Source: Rhynchosporium graminicola (taxonomy: Eukaryota; Ascomycota; Leotiomycetes; Helotiales; Ploettnerulaceae). Taken from it: a DNA stretch of 64,000 nucleotides. A program made the translations under genes and the position numbers. The notes below the pieces were generated by a model. It worked only from the letters and a program-made list of their open reading frames with translations. It was not told the DNA's origin and searched no databases. Where the stretch lies: assembly GCA_900074885.1 (NCBI GenBank), contig FJUW01000020.1, forward strand, positions 860,844 through 924,843, given 5' to 3'. Shown here in pieces: positions 39,007 through 51,823 of the stretch (the stretch's first letter is position 1; each line of letters opens with the position of its first letter).

Positions 39007-41037
39007 CTATCCAAAGGCCAATTTGAGCCCTTCGAAATGTTCCTGCTGTTCCAACGCCAGCTTTCCCTCGACATACCCAATAATCGTAAGGATCAGTGAG
39101 TAGTTATTGTATAAAAACCGCTCCCTCTTCCTTGAATCACCAATCGCTTTGCTCGCCTTTGTCAAAAACGCTTCGAACTCACTACGCAGTCTCATCAGAC
39201 TTGCCGACACTGGCTCATCATCACCCGCTTCGGTACTCAAAGCCAAGATTCCTGCCATAAATTGGCCGAATCGCTGTGTCATAAAATGTGGAGCAGCTGA
39301 TTGTCTTGCTTGCTCAGATGCAGATGGCTTACGGATTGAGACTCCATTCGTGACCGTTCGAACAGAATCGCAGTGGTAATCCATCACGACTTGAAACCGG
39401 GGCCACAATGACATGCTGGTACCGTTAATATACCCGTCAACAGCGGGAATCTTCCGACGCTGAAGCTCGAAGGCGAGGTGTTGATTCAATCTCACACATA
39501 ATAGAAGACCGAGGCAGTCATAGGTTTCGTGAATCAATGTCTTCGTAAGGATCTGGCCAAGCGCAAAAGTCGGCTCGAAAATGTAGTTGAAGTGCTGTGA
39601 GATGGCTGAATAGGACAACGAAGGAGCGAAGAAGGTCGTGAGAAAGGAGTACTCCGCGGAAGCGTTATCTACTAGTGCGAGGTTGAAGTTCCGGAAGGGT
39701 ACTTCCAAGTAGTGTGTTACTTTCTCTTCTTCCGCAAGGAAGGAAGCAAGAGCTCTTTGATTTGACGTCTTCAGCATATCGATCCGACGTCCCAGGTTGA
39801 AAGCGTCGTGGGGAACAGCAGATTTAGCACCGGAAAGGATGTTCGACTTCCGAGTTCCATCGTCATGTCCTAGCACATCGTGCTTGTCAATAATATGTAG
39901 CTTGATCTTCTCAAGCGCTTTGTGGTAGCGGGTGAATTGATTAAGGAAGTACCACCGCATGGTATTCATGTAGGCTTGGCCAATCTGCTCGGCCAATTGA
40001 GGATGGTGCTTGTGCAAGAAAGCATATAGATCTTTGTAACGGATGAAGTGCTGCTGTTGTATAATTTGAGCGTTAATGTTTGGAGACCGCAGCGCTTTGA
40101 TCTGGGATACCATGAAATCCCTGATTCTTTCGAGAGCCTACACGAGATGGTCAGAGTGTGCTGCATGCTACGGGGCAGCGATCTCACTTTGTCAGTTAGG
40201 TGTCCGAGGAGCGGTTTCAGGTCATTGATCCCTTTGATATTTCGATTCTCCTTGGACTTAATCTCCATGGCCTTGGATCGCTTCTCCACCTCAGCTAGAG
40301 CTCTGACCCAAGCCTCGTCAATTGGGCCGTCAACAATCTTCCTCACAACAGCTGGAGAAACACTGATTTCTTCCACAATTGGGCCTAGCCCATTCTCAAC
40401 AACTTTCCTGTTCTCCAACCTTACGCTCAACGCGGAAGACCTAGCTTGAAGTGTCTCTATCTCAGCTGACACTGCTGCAAGATCGTTTTGAAAGCTCGTC
40501 AAATTTAGCTCGACCGAATTGAGCACATCATCACAAGCAAGGATTGACTGGTGCAGATCTTCGAATTTGCTCTTCTCTTGTTCAACTGTCGACTGAATCA
40601 GCAGAATATGTGAAGGCCGGTATGATTTCAAACATACACTGCTCCACCGTTTGCGTATTGTACAACCCGTCTTGGGTATGATAGGACTCTGGTGAGATCA
40701 CATCTCGAAGATTCAGACCTTCAAAATCCATCTCGCTCTCAATATCATCCATTGACGCATCGCCGTCCGCACGATCCGTCGCATGCGACCCTGAGACAGA
40801 CTCACTCCCTTCGGGACCCAAGAGTTTCTCTAACACGGCCAACGGGTCTGGCGCATCTGTTGCTGTCGCGGTCCGCTTTAGCCCTGAACCATTGGGTCTC
40901 CGAGATGTAAGTAATGATGTTGTAGAGTCATTGGAGTTAATGGAAAGCGAGGACGAGCGCGGACTGAATCCAGGTCTTTGAACAGCAGAAGCAGGCCCCA
41001 GATGACTCGGTCTCCGGGATGCTGGAGCGTATGACAT
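39007..41037 (-). CDS. VPS52: GARP/EARP complex subunit Vps52
   Basis: Three exons (41037-40638, 40585-40188, 40137-39007; introns of 52 and 50 nt) give 642 aa. I start at ATG 41037 (MSYAPASRR); a longer reading would need a TTG start. The N-terminal ~130 residues are Ser-rich and disordered. Then follows the coiled-coil Vps52 segment (KFEDLHQSILACDDVLNSVE; KPLLGHLTDK) and the conserved RIRDFMVSQI and FIRYKDLYAFLHKHHPQLA blocks, where the second splice junction falls. The first intron uses an acceptor at GTCGACAG, which restores the conserved Gln-Phe-Glu reading. GARP tethers endosome-derived vesicles at the trans-Golgi network with Vps51, Vps53 and Vps54. No neighbouring GARP gene is seen. 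Confidence 0.93.
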
Positions 41038-41363
41038 ATCGGCGTCGAGTGGAAGACACTCGGGTTGAGGCTCCCTATGTGGTGTATTCGTAGAGTCCGG
41101 CCCAAGCTTTGACAAGTCGAAGCCCCCTAGCTTCGGTGAGGAAACTGCCTATTGTACCTTCTCTCAGTCCAGGCAGGCTCTTTTCAGGTCGGGCAGTCGT
41201 CTATGGCAGGTGTAGGTGGATCGAGCATTCGGAGTTTGACTGCTTACATGAATGTTCCGGACATAGTGGTATGGTCGTACTAGGTACCTGCCCAGGCGAA
41301 AGATGTACCTATCTACAGCAGGTACATTCGAGGAGGAGGAGGAGGAGTAGAGGTAGGGGGGGG

Positions 41364-41400
41364 NNNNNNNNNNNNNNNNNNNNNNNNNNNNNNNNNNNNN
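41364..41400. other. Assembly gap (37 N)
   Basis: A run of N lies between a G-rich stretch (GGAGGAGGAGG, then G8) and AGGGAGGTGG. The gap sits in the VPS52-eIF5A divergent promoter region, in simple-repeat sequence, so its true size may differ from 37. Confidence 0.99.
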
Positions 41401-41673
41401 AGGGAGGTGGTACCTAGGTAGGTAGGGAGGTAGGGAGGTAGTTCACACGAAGCATTGTAGAACATCACGGCGAACGACTCCATGGCTGAGTCTCGGCCAG
41501 GCTGGCCAGGGCTGGCCGGGAGTCACTACTGTACAGTACTTATACAATACAGCACTACTCCGACGAAGTACCCGCGTACTACATACAGTAGGTAAGGTAC
41601 CTAGGTACCTACCTACCTCCCTACCTACCTAGGTACGAAAGGTACGAAAGGTACGAAAGGTACGAAAGGTACG
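41401..41673. repeat. TACCTAGGTAGG motif cluster and 9-bp minisatellite
   Basis: Several palindromic CCTAGG/GGTACC motifs (41411-41440, 41596-41632) are followed by about four copies of GGTACGAAA (41632-41673). They lie in the eIF5A promoter region. Confidence 0.85.
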
Positions 41674-41812
41674 GCGACTGTCCAATTCACTCGCTCATTG
41701 GTCAATACCCTCCAAAGTTCCGCTTTTCTGAGCTGCACCAGCGGAAAGAAAACCAAACTACCTACCAAAGTGCCAAGGCTGACACTTGCCTTCCAATTGC
41801 CAGCCAGTCCAA

Positions 41813-42102
41813 CCCCACCTGCCCACCTGCCCACCTGCCCACCTGCCCACCTCACCTCACTTCACCTACCGATTCTATTCTATTCTCGCTTCCACTCTGC
41901 CCCTCCCCCAAATCGATTTTCCTCAAAAAGACTTGTCGTATCCCGTCCCATCATCCTCTACACGATCACTTACTTCTTCTCTCTTCCCCACCATCACCAC
42001 CATCACAACCACCACCACACCTCTCTCCATCCTCAGTATCACCGCCACAGCAACCTCCCCATCTTTAATTCTTTCATTCATTCTTTCTTTGGCATCTCCA
42101 GA
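41813..42102 (+). promoter_or_regulatory. eIF5A promoter/leader: 8-bp repeat plus CT-rich leader
   Basis: About five tandem copies of CCCACCTG (41813-41852) are followed by a long pyrimidine-rich and CAC-rich stretch (about 41875-42090) up to the ATG at 42103. CT-rich leaders are typical of strongly expressed fungal genes, which fits a translation factor. Transcription start not determined. Confidence 0.55.
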
Positions 42103-43097
42103 ATGGCGGACGTGAAGGACAACAACGATGCCCAGGTACGTATACGCAGGCAGACTGCAGATTTCACCCCAGAGTCAAGATTTTCTTCCAGAGCACAGCG
42201 CAGCAACCCCGCACACGCCCCCACCATTCAGACTCACGTTCACTTTCACTTTCATATTCACATTCAGACCGCGGATCAAGATAGTCGAGTCGAGTCGAGT
42301 CGAGTCGAGGCGAATCGCCCACCACCAACTCGCAACTCGCAGCTTTCTGGGAGTTATAATGCTAACACTATCTCTCTCAGCATGAACACACCTTCGATTC
42401 TGGTACATATTTCCTCCTGGGATCATGATCAAATGTTGAAAGAACGTTTGATCTCCGTCCAACTCCTGAGACAGCATGTGTTTTTAAGTACTGGTATACT
42501 AACTACGAACGTCCAGCTGATGCAGGTGCCTCTGCCACCTACCCTATGCAGTGCTCTGCCTTGAGGAAGAACGGCTTCGTCGTGATCAAGAACCGCCCTT
42601 GCAAGATTGTCGACATGTCTACCTCCAAGACTGGTAAGCACGGTCACGCAAAGGTCCACATGGTCGCCATCGATATCTTCACCGGCAAGAAGCTTGAAGA
42701 ACTCTGCCCATCCACCCACAACATGGATGTTCCTAACGTCATCCGCAAGGAATACCAATTGGTAAGTGAAGAGGGAAGACATCAGCTAAGAACGAGGAAG
42801 GGAGACATGTCTTATCCTGTGCGCTACTAACACGATCTTCTAGCTCGACGTTTCCGACGATGGATTCCTCTCCTTGATGGCCGATGACGGTGAGACCAAG
42901 GACGATGTCAAGGTCCCCGATGGAGAAGTTGGCGACAAGATTGAGAAGCTGTTCACCACTGACGAGAAGGACACCAGTAAGTTTTTGTACTCTTCCATTT
43001 AGAGGATCTTCCTAATGCTGTTCTCCTAGACGTTATTGTCCTCACTGCTATGGGTGAGCAACTTGCCATTGAAGCCAAGGAGGCTCCCCGCGGTTAA
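42103..43097 (+). CDS. HYP2: Translation factor eIF5A (hypusine-containing)
   Basis: Five exons (42103-42135, 42381-42402, 42517-42761, 42844-42976, 43030-43097) give 166 aa. The first two exons are only 33 and 22 nt and the first intron is 245 nt, long for this window. The hypusine site is Lys59 in the invariant KTGKHGHAK loop; the C-terminal OB fold is complete and ends EAKEAPRG. eIF5A relieves ribosome stalling at proline-rich and other hard sequences and aids termination; it needs deoxyhypusine synthase and hydroxylase. Intron 1 carries five GAGTC repeats (about 42284-42312). The stop faces RRN7 convergently, 654 bp away. Confidence 0.96.
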
Positions 43098-43751
43098 ACT
43101 CATTCCAACCATTACCTCGACTTCGACCTTGTTGTCAGCAGTGACATACCTCCGTCTGTGGGCTTGTGGCTTTGGAATACTCGGTCACGAATCGTTTCGA
43201 GGCCATGGCACCTGCAGTCTAATGGTCGTTGCGTGGGAAGCTCTCTGGACACACTGAAATCATACTGGTTATTCTTCATGGGCTTTGCAAATCACCATCT
43301 CTGTTTTCTTTGATCGGTACTACGTGACACAATTTGGCCGGCGTAGTCAAAAGTCGACGTTTAGGAGTGGCGAGAACATATCTGTAGAACTCGAAGATAT
43401 TTGACATCAAACATCCCCTGTCCTATTCTCACTATTTTTCTGGGTAGCTATTGATTTGGAAGCTTCACCACATTGAGGTCCTCGAGTTCGCAGCCTGCTC
43501 AAACGAGGCATGGCCAATCCGTGTCGGTCGAAACAAGGACATCGACATTTGCAGGAAACTTGTCCTCTCAGGATTGCCAGGTTGCTAAAGTCGTGCGATA
43601 GGTAAGTGACAGTCAACAATCACCCTAATACTGTCCTGTGGTACTTCGCCAACCTTGAATTCGACTTATGACAATCACCTTGATAATATACTGTGGTATT
43701 TTGCAGACATACGATTCGACTTATGACGCTCATTTGTACATGCCGGTCTTT
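43098..43751. other. Intergenic between convergent eIF5A and RRN7
   Basis: 3' flanks of two convergent genes. A GTGGTAnTT(C/T)G-containing stretch near 43639-43705 is loosely duplicated (AATCACC...CTGTGGTA twice, about 55 bp apart). No gene seen. Confidence 0.5.
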
Positions 43752-45585
43752 CTATCCTGATCCTTTCAAGTTTGCCAGCCTGCACTTTTCAAATTGGGTC
43801 TCTAGCTGAAAAACAGTCCTCACCAGTGTGTCCAGAGATATGCCAACTTTTGAGGCTATTTCACGTCAGTATGATAAAAACTTGAGGACTGTAAAAAAAA
43901 CTCACCAGCCATTGAAAAGAACGCCAAAGCTTCCTTAGGCAAGCTCTCCACCGTACGATATCTCTCGTACTGCTCACCTGACCTAACCATATCGGATCCT
44001 TTAGCTTCCTCGATTGATATTGGCTTCTGCAAGATCAGGCTTCCTTGAATATCTTTAAGACGCTTTAGATCTTGGTCCATGCGCGGGTCGTGTTCGGCTG
44101 CTGGCGGAGGCACATCATCCAAGGGGAAGTGCTGCAAAAGCTCCTCGGACACTGGATGCTGTTAGTACAAAGAAAACGGTTGAATGTGTGTGTATAATCT
44201 ACATTTAGGCTTCTTGTCATCAATCCACATCCGTTGATACCAGTCAAGGTAATTGTCAATTTTTTCGGGATTCATTTCCCAAACATCAGTCTCCTTGACG
44301 TTGATCGCTTCGCCCCTAGCCAAACCCGTCATTCGTTCCGGGGCCGTCAATTCGACCCATCGACTCCAATCGACCTTGACCGCTGAGGGGTCGGAGTAAC
44401 TCCCGGGGGCTCTCTTGATATCGTCAAATGGATGTAGGAGCTTGGTAGCTATTACAACCAAGCCCATGAGTTGTACTTCAGGATATGGAGTAGCTCCAGA
44501 GGTTCCCGTCAAGTGAGCATGGTAAGAAATATCGATATTAATCAATGCTTGGAGGCGACAAGTCGTAGGATGCACCTCAACTGCGAGACGTTAGCAAGAA
44601 TATTTTGAGAGTTGTTGCATGAACATACCAGGAAGACAAAGGTCTTTCATGAATCGATATGTAAGTAGAGGTATATTCACTTTGAATTCCATATTGTATT
44701 CCTTGTTGTAGAATGCAGCAAGTGAAGCAATTCCTCTATGGAGTTTTGCTCCTTGCAAAGGGGCTCTGATTTCGAGAGCAGCATGGAAATGCGCCGGAAG
44801 TTTAGATCGCATCTCCTTTGGAATTTCTTGGATCTAGCACACAGTCGGTATTGAGAGAGTTGTTCCAGGGTTGCGGACGTACTGCTCGATTGTATATGAT
44901 CCTGTCCTCAATAGCCCACTTGCGAAAGTCCTCTACAGTGACAGGTATCTTGAGAAGCAATGTGACCAAGTAGCATGTTGCAAGAGTCTCAACCAACTTC
45001 GGAAGCTTATCCTCTGCCACTGCGCTTTTCCTACTCCTTCTCGACCCGGTGCTTCGCTGCGTCGTACCATCAGTGTCAGTGTTGTCTCCTTCACCCGTAG
45101 AGCTGAAGAGCATCGTTCCCGTACCAGAGCCGGAGGGACTCTTCACATCCTTGGAAGGTGGAAGAAGCCCCAATCTGATGCCCCAGAGATCCCTGACGGT
45201 AATTTGGACCTCCTTTGGTAGTCCCAAATTAGTAACCAGATAATGAGCTTGCTTCCATAGAATTAACTGGTAGCATTGCAGGTACAGGTCTCTCGCAGCG
45301 CCTCCACTCAATGTCGTCTCAATGCGTTCTTTTTCTTCCTTCTTCTTCCGGGATTTCTTTCCTTGCGCATTCCAGTCATCTTCATCTTGTTGGGTTTGTG
45401 TAAATCCCTAGAGATGATTAGACATATTATTATTTGGTAAGTGATTTAGAGGAACCGACCGCTTGCTCATGGCCTCTCAGACAGAATTTCTTACCATCTT
45501 CAATGTAGAATTTGCGAGCTCGACATCCCTCTTCGGCGCAGCTTTCCTCTCGAGGGAAGCGCTGATACTCGATATGTGAAGACAT
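43752..45585 (-). CDS. RRN7: RNA polymerase I initiation factor Rrn7 (TAF1B/TFIIB-like)
   Basis: Six exons (45585-45460, 45407-44883, 44833-44629, 44580-44203, 44151-43906, 43855-43752) give 527 aa. The N-terminal zinc ribbon is CAEEGCRARKFYIEDGKKFC followed by RGHEQ. A QDEDDW segment, a Lys-rich patch and the first cyclin-like fold (YLQCYQLILWKQAHYLV) follow. Rrn7 is part of core factor, which places polymerase I on rDNA promoters. All introns are 48-52 nt; the first uses a less usual GTCGGT donor, chosen because it keeps the GFTQTQQDEDDW segment in frame. The last exon restores a short conserved tail after EFF-like intron sequence. The gene diverges from ubiquitin-L40, with 720 bp between starts. 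Confidence 0.92.
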
Positions 45586-46305
45586 CGGGGTATTCAACTT
45601 GGCTCGGGTCAAGAGTCAAGATGGAGCCTGGAAGAGAAACTGCAGGTAGGTAGTTGAAGACAAATGCAGTCGCGGCTGTCACATTCGACTCCAGAGAAGT
45701 GCTTTGGGATCTTTGTCTTACGTCACTTCTTCTCTACCCATAGGAAGCAAAGTCGTTGAATACCTAGGTAGGTGTTTATACTCATACGAAGTTGAACTTT
45801 ACTTGGAGCAATGTCCTATAATATTTTCGTGTCTTTGACTTCAACCCGTCACTTCTTGGCAGAACCTGTCGACGTCGTAGGCCCAGGTAAATTTCTGCAC
45901 CACTCGTGAAGAAGTAGATTCGTCTCGAACGCAAGATAATTTTGTAGACAACTGCGTTCTAAGTCAATATGGAGCTGTGATCAAGGACGCGTCTTTCACG
46001 ATGTCATGACAATAAGCACCGTTCACCGAGTTTGAAACGTCTTTTTCGTATATAGAACCTAGAATGTTTTAACAGTCGTCCGCGAGATCATGAGAGCAGC
46101 TACCCTACCGGATTAGATACCCTTTCCCAATCCAGATATGCAAAATTAGGTACCACCAGGTCCCGACGGAGAAGGGCGATACATAGCACGTGACTACAAA
46201 GGTGGAGTCTAGGTTTCAAGCGAGCCCACAACCAAAATTGCGCTTCAATTTCACACGTTGGCTTAATTGCGGCAACAAAGACGACGACCTCACAAAATCG
46301 TCAAG
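45586..46305. promoter_or_regulatory. Divergent promoter region of RRN7 and ubiquitin-L40
   Basis: 720 bp between two divergent genes needed for ribosome production. It holds one CCTAGGTAGG motif (near 45764-45773). No TATA box or known ribosomal-protein element could be assigned with confidence. Confidence 0.45.
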
Positions 46306-47024
<719 letters not shown>

Positions 47025-47791
47025 ACTATTCGCTCACATGGCGTTCGGGGCTCTGGAAGAAGGAACAATGGTCAAGGAATTGGGTTTTCGCAAGCTTGCT
47101 GGATGTATCATTCTCAAAATAGCATGAGAAGCAATACGAAAGACAATGACCACACGGGCTCCACAGGATTGTTGATGTGACAATTTTGAGAGCAGACTAT
47201 CGAACTTGCACTGCTGTATGAACTAGCTGGGCAAACGGAAATTGACCAACGACTTGTGTTCTGGAGTACACCTTGAGTTCATTTTACTGAGCATGACTGG
47301 TGAAGAAATTGTCTACACCAGCTATATCGGATCAAATCTACGTGATTCTTAGAGTATTGTTAAGAAAGTCATGATAATCAGCTACCTGTAACTACTTGGT
47401 ATCGCATCTAGAGTGCATTTGCAAGTTGCGGAAGTTCTGTAATCCTCGCGAGGGGTTCCAAGCTACTGGCATGAGAGCAGTTTGGGTCAATTTGTATTCA
47501 AGGTTCATAGCCTACTGCGAGTCCAACATACGATTTCTCACCGCGATCATGCACCGGTTGAAGTGTTCCTCTTATGTGCGCGGGGCGAAATGACTTCAGG
47601 GATGTCCTCGAGGCAGGGGTAACATTGTCGTGATGCTAGCGCGGATTTAAGCTATCGTGTCCATCTAGGCAAGCTGTCAGTCCGACAGCCATCTTGTATC
47701 AACAACTACAACGGTACTTTACCTTCCGAGCACGTCAATCAGCGAATTTCAAAACCAGTCCTTTGTCGCAAACTTCGATTGGCTCAGGAAA
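47025..47791. other. Intergenic between ubiquitin-L40 and Yip1-family gene
   Basis: 767 bp; no gene seen. The last ~200 bp should contain the promoter of the Yip1-family gene. Confidence 0.5.
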
Positions 47792-48771
47792 ATGTCTGGT
47801 GCTGGTGCTGGTACTGGTTATGACGTGGTCGTGGATGTTGACGAGGAGGGAGATGTGAGCCCTTGCGAGCTTCGCTCAACAGCCATAGTGCTAACCATAC
47901 CAGCTTGGGCACACCGACCTGCAGGAGGACCTTGAGTTTCACTCCTCGAATTTCAATACTGATGCGTCCACGGCCTCAAGAAAGCCTTTAAGCTCATCGC
48001 CTGGACTCCCCGCGCCTGCAACAGCTGGAAGTGGTTCCTCGAAACGCTACCTTTGGACCCTGTCCTTCTACGCGCAATTCTTCGATGTAGATACAAGCTC
48101 TGTTCTTGCGAGGTGTTGGGCAGCCTTGTATCCGCGAGCGAATTTCCTCGATGTCCTAGAAGGCAATCCGGACCTATACGGTCCCATTTGGATTGCGACA
48201 ACTGTGGTCTTCATTCTCTTCTTGGGAGGCACAATCAGCAAATACTTGGCGGAGACGGGCAGTGAACATTTTGTTTACGATTTCAGACTTCTAAGTGGTA
48301 TGTGCGTCCGGGTTATCATAGGGTGAAGCTCACTGACGGATACAAGGCGCCGCTGGACTGATCTATGGCTATACACTTGTTATTCCGATTATCCTATTCC
48401 TCGCTCTAAAATATTTCGGTAGTGAATCTGCCAATCTTCTCGAATGCTGGGCTTTATACGGATACTCAAATCTCATCTGGATTCCTGTTGCCTTGATATC
48501 TTGGTCGCCGATTACGATATTGAACTGGGTGTTCGTTGGTGTTGGGTTTGGCCTCAGTGTTGCATTCCTGCTCAGGAATTTGTACCCCGTCTTAAGCGCG
48601 ACGGACAAGCAGACCAGCAAGGCCTTGCTGATCCTGGTGGTTTGTCTTCATGCAGGATTGGCTATTGCAATAAAGATCCTGTTCTTCGCGCACGGGAGCC
48701 CTGTTGCGAAGACTCCTAAGGATAATGTACCAGATGCCGGAAAAGGGGTGGCCAAGCTTTTCATGTTTTGA
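47792..48771 (+). CDS. Yip1-domain family membrane protein
   Basis: Three exons (47792-47854, 47904-48297, 48347-48771; two 49-nt introns) give 293 aa. The N-terminal ~90 residues are soluble and Ser-rich (SKRYLWTLSFYAQFFDVDT precedes the membrane part). Five hydrophobic segments follow, starting near GPIWIATTVVFILFL, GLIYGYTLVIPIILFLAL, a Tyr/Trp-rich third, WVFVGVGFGLSVAFLL and ALLILVVCLHAGLAIAI. The YGYTLVIPI and LYGYS patterns are typical of the Yip1 family, which binds Rab GTPases and helps ER-Golgi and Golgi traffic; the YIPF1/2 branch (yeast Yip5-like) seems closest. The stop is 267 bp from the convergent rhodanese gene. Confidence 0.88.
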
Positions 48772-49038
48772 TAGGCGGCTTCAATAAAGCTCATATGTAT
48801 GATAGATTTGCAGGAATTGAAGCTGCAATTGTAGTTGTTCTCAGTCGATGCAACTTACTTATAATGCCAGGGGCAATCTTCTAACCTGGGATCCTCAATC
48901 GTGGGCGAGAGTCTTTCCTTTCGTTTTCTGATTGCAGGTGAGATGTGAATCTACTGATCCCCATCCATCAGAATAGGTCTCGTGCCTTGGCTGCCGTTGA
49001 GCTGTGCTCAAGTCGTATCTAGCCATCCATTACTCATG

Positions 49039-49630
49039 CTACTTTCTGCTACCCTCTTTGACGCCACCATTCTTGTCCCAGTCCAACCAGCTACCCTGAT
49101 ACTCTGCAACATCACCCCATCCAGCTTGTCTCGCTAATGACGCTGCAGCCCGACTTCTAACACCCGATTTGCAATAGAAAACAAGCTCTTGATCTTTGCT
49201 CGGCCTCTCAAACCCAAACCTGTCTTCGAACTCTTCCCCGGAGATGAAAAATGAATCGGGTTTCGAGGTAACAGGTATGTTAAGCGATCCTGGAATCGTG
49301 CCCGTAGTTTGTACCTCTCCTGGCTCCCGACTGTCGATGAGAACGCGATTCGGATCTGGCTTTTCGACGAACGCTTTTACCTACAACCTGTCAGTACCGT
49401 GCTAAAGACACCCAAAGAAGAGAAGAAGAGAAAGGAACTACCTCATCGAATGAGTATATTTTGCCCGCCTGTGCTTCTTGCGAGTAGAGTCTTGCATGGA
49501 AAGCATGCCCGATGGCAGAAATGGTTCGAACAGAAGCCATGGGCTGCAACCTAACATAATGATTCGCTTGTGGTATCGACCGTTTAGCAGCCCGAGTGAA
49601 GACGGGTATTAAGCTACGCAAAGCGGACAT
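49039..49630 (-). CDS. Mitochondrial rhodanese-domain protein (thiosulfate sulfurtransferase-like)
   Basis: Two exons (49630-49442 and 49380-49039; 61-nt intron) give 176 aa. The first ~50 residues are Arg/Ala-rich with almost no acids (MSALRSLIPVFTRAAKR), a likely mitochondrial presequence. A single rhodanese domain follows with DSREPGEV and the active-site loop FYCKSGVRSRA, whose Cys would carry the persulfide. Single-domain members transfer sulfur from thiosulfate or glutathione persulfide. A close relative is yeast Rdl1/Rdl2. The intron acceptor is the second of two nearby AGs (GTTGTAG), needed for DEVKAFVEKP. The gene diverges from ASK1, with 625 bp between starts. Confidence 0.92.
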
Positions 49631-50255
49631 TCTGGCAATCTCCTCAAGACTTGGATGGTTGGTCGGTGTTCTTAAAGAGCTGGGAGTAGTGGCTTGTCGG
49701 ATTTCTTGAACCCCTGCCTCTTACCGGATCGCATTATTGGTTGGGCTCGAACACAGATTTGTTATCCGTATAGGATTTATAATTGGAATACAATGTGGAC
49801 GAAGGTTTGGTTTTGGAACTATGGGCCCGTATGATCTTTGTATAGTGTTTGTATCGAGAATATGCAATAAATGGGTAGTAACTTTAGTATATTCAATGGC
49901 GACTTCTATTCGGGGGGCCTATCCTCGTCGCCACTTTGGAAGTAAGCCTACCTACTTCGTTCGCACAGAAGTTCGTTTCCATTGCAGGTTTTCAGTCGTC
50001 CGTAGGGATTTGATCAGCCATGGTTCCACGATACTAAACGATTTGATTCTTTCAAACCTGCACGGTGCTTCGAAAAGCAGCTGAGACGTCCACGCAGCGG
50101 AACGGAGCGCTGACGGGGCGGGACGGAATACTGTATAAGTACAATATTGAAATAAACATTCACATTCTGCCGAGCATCACGTCCAGGACCCTTGCTCGCG
50201 TCGTACTACAACTGCCCGCGAGCCAACACTTTACTCAGTCCAGCTCAACACAAAC
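49631..50255. promoter_or_regulatory. Divergent promoter region of rhodanese and ASK1 genes
   Basis: 625 bp with no gene. A GC-rich run (about 50086-50125) and a TATAAG-like box (about 50134) lie about 120 bp before the ASK1 start; whether they act in transcription is unknown. Confidence 0.45.
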
Positions 50256-51624
50256 ATGCTGCGTTCATCATCCGCCGCTCGGCCATTGTCTTTAACAGAA
50301 GAGCTTGAGAAGCTGGAGCAATCCATCACCCTGACCTTGCAAGGTAAGCAATGCAGCTATGAGCAAAGTCGAGTTGATCAAAGGATGCTCACATTATATC
50401 CGCAGAAATCGATCACAATTTTAGTCGAGCCCATCGAATTGTAACATCGAGCATTTTGCCAATAGTTGAGCAATACGCCGAGCATTCAAGTGCGGTATGG
50501 GAGGGATCGAAGGTCACAGGAGACAATCAATCGCAGTCGCAAACGTTTGTGCTGATAGTGCGATAGTTTTGGAAGCAATTCTTCGAGGCCAGCGCCAACG
50601 TGTCTCTGTCGGGTGTTGAGGAACGCGAGGAAGAACAGGATACATCCTACTCACAATCACACCAAGATGCCAGTACCTACGCCGCTTCGCAGAATGGCGA
50701 CAACTCTTTCCGATATCAGGCCCATGAACATGATGTATACGACCAGACCGACGACTCTCTCCTCGATAACGCGGACATAAGTGGCAGTACTCCACGAGCC
50801 CCCCGCCCCAAGAGCTCTTCCTCAGATAAACTCAAATTTGCGGAGTATCCATCTCCCTACGAAGAGCTGAAGCAGGAATTGAAGGGTGAAACTAGGGTAC
50901 AGGACAATGAAACGGAAATACTGCCCTCTACGCCAGGAACAAAATCCAGGATTCCGGACATGTCAATGACGCCAATGTCATCTCCTTTTGATCCAACCTT
51001 TTACCTCCAGTCAACTTACAAGCAACAAGCGGCTGATCCTCTGCTGCATAGAGTTCTTGATAAGAACTATCGCATCCAGGCTACCCCTCATACCGCTCGG
51101 AAAGAACAGAAGACACCCGCCAACAAGCCTTCTTGGCGTGATACGACATCACCTCTGTCTTCACCACCCGAGGCTGCCCCTCAACTTCACACAGAAATTT
51201 TTAGTTCTCCTATCCGGAAACAGTTTAATAGACCAACTGCGCCAAGGACGCCCGGGGTCAGCGTTCAAACTCCTGCCAAGCCAAAGGCAAATCTCCCGTT
51301 CCCTCAAAAGCAAACCAAGAAAGATGAGATCAGTTGGGAGACTGACAGCGATGAGGATGCGGAGGGCGTTTACCGAGAGCTGGGTATGAGCCCGCCTAAG
51401 ACTATACAATTCAACTTGCCGCAATCAAGACTGCTTCAAACACCAGGTAGGGCACTATGGTCAGATTGTTTCTTCTTAACTAACATAGACTAGCAAGGGA
51501 GGCCAGTAAACAAATCGTTGAGGATTTACTCAATACGGCCGGTGCTGGGTTTGATGACACCGATGGTCTGGAGGATAGTCCAAGCATAGTAGCAGTCAAT
51601 AAAGGATTGGATGATAGTTTTTAG
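50256..51624 (+). CDS. ASK1: DASH/Dam1 complex subunit Ask1
   Basis: Four exons (50256-50343, 50406-50512, 50567-51446, 51494-51624; introns of 62, 54 and 47 nt) give 401 aa. The conserved Ask1 domain occupies about the first 75 residues (LTEELEKLEQSITLTLQEID, then SSILPIVEQYAEHS and FWKQFFEASANVSLSG). The rest is acidic and Ser/Thr/Pro-rich with many SP/TP sites (MTPMSSP, TPGVSVQTP), fitting Cdk1 control of this subunit in yeast. The C-terminal QIVEDLLNTAGAGFDDTDG is a second conserved patch. The DASH ring links kinetochores to microtubules in mitosis. The stop is 199 bp from a convergent small gene. Confidence 0.94.
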
Positions 51625-51823
51625 CCAATTAACAGTTGGTATCTGTATCTGACTCAAAAATGCTCAAATTACTAAATCTGGTTTTCAGAAAGCAAATTCC
51701 CATTGGCATCATCAGATCAGACAGACTATGCCGGTCGTAACTCCTGAGCGCCTGCAAACCCTGACTGTTACCAAGTAGCACTACCAAATTACAACTGGAA
51801 GATGACGATTGCCAATATCAAAA

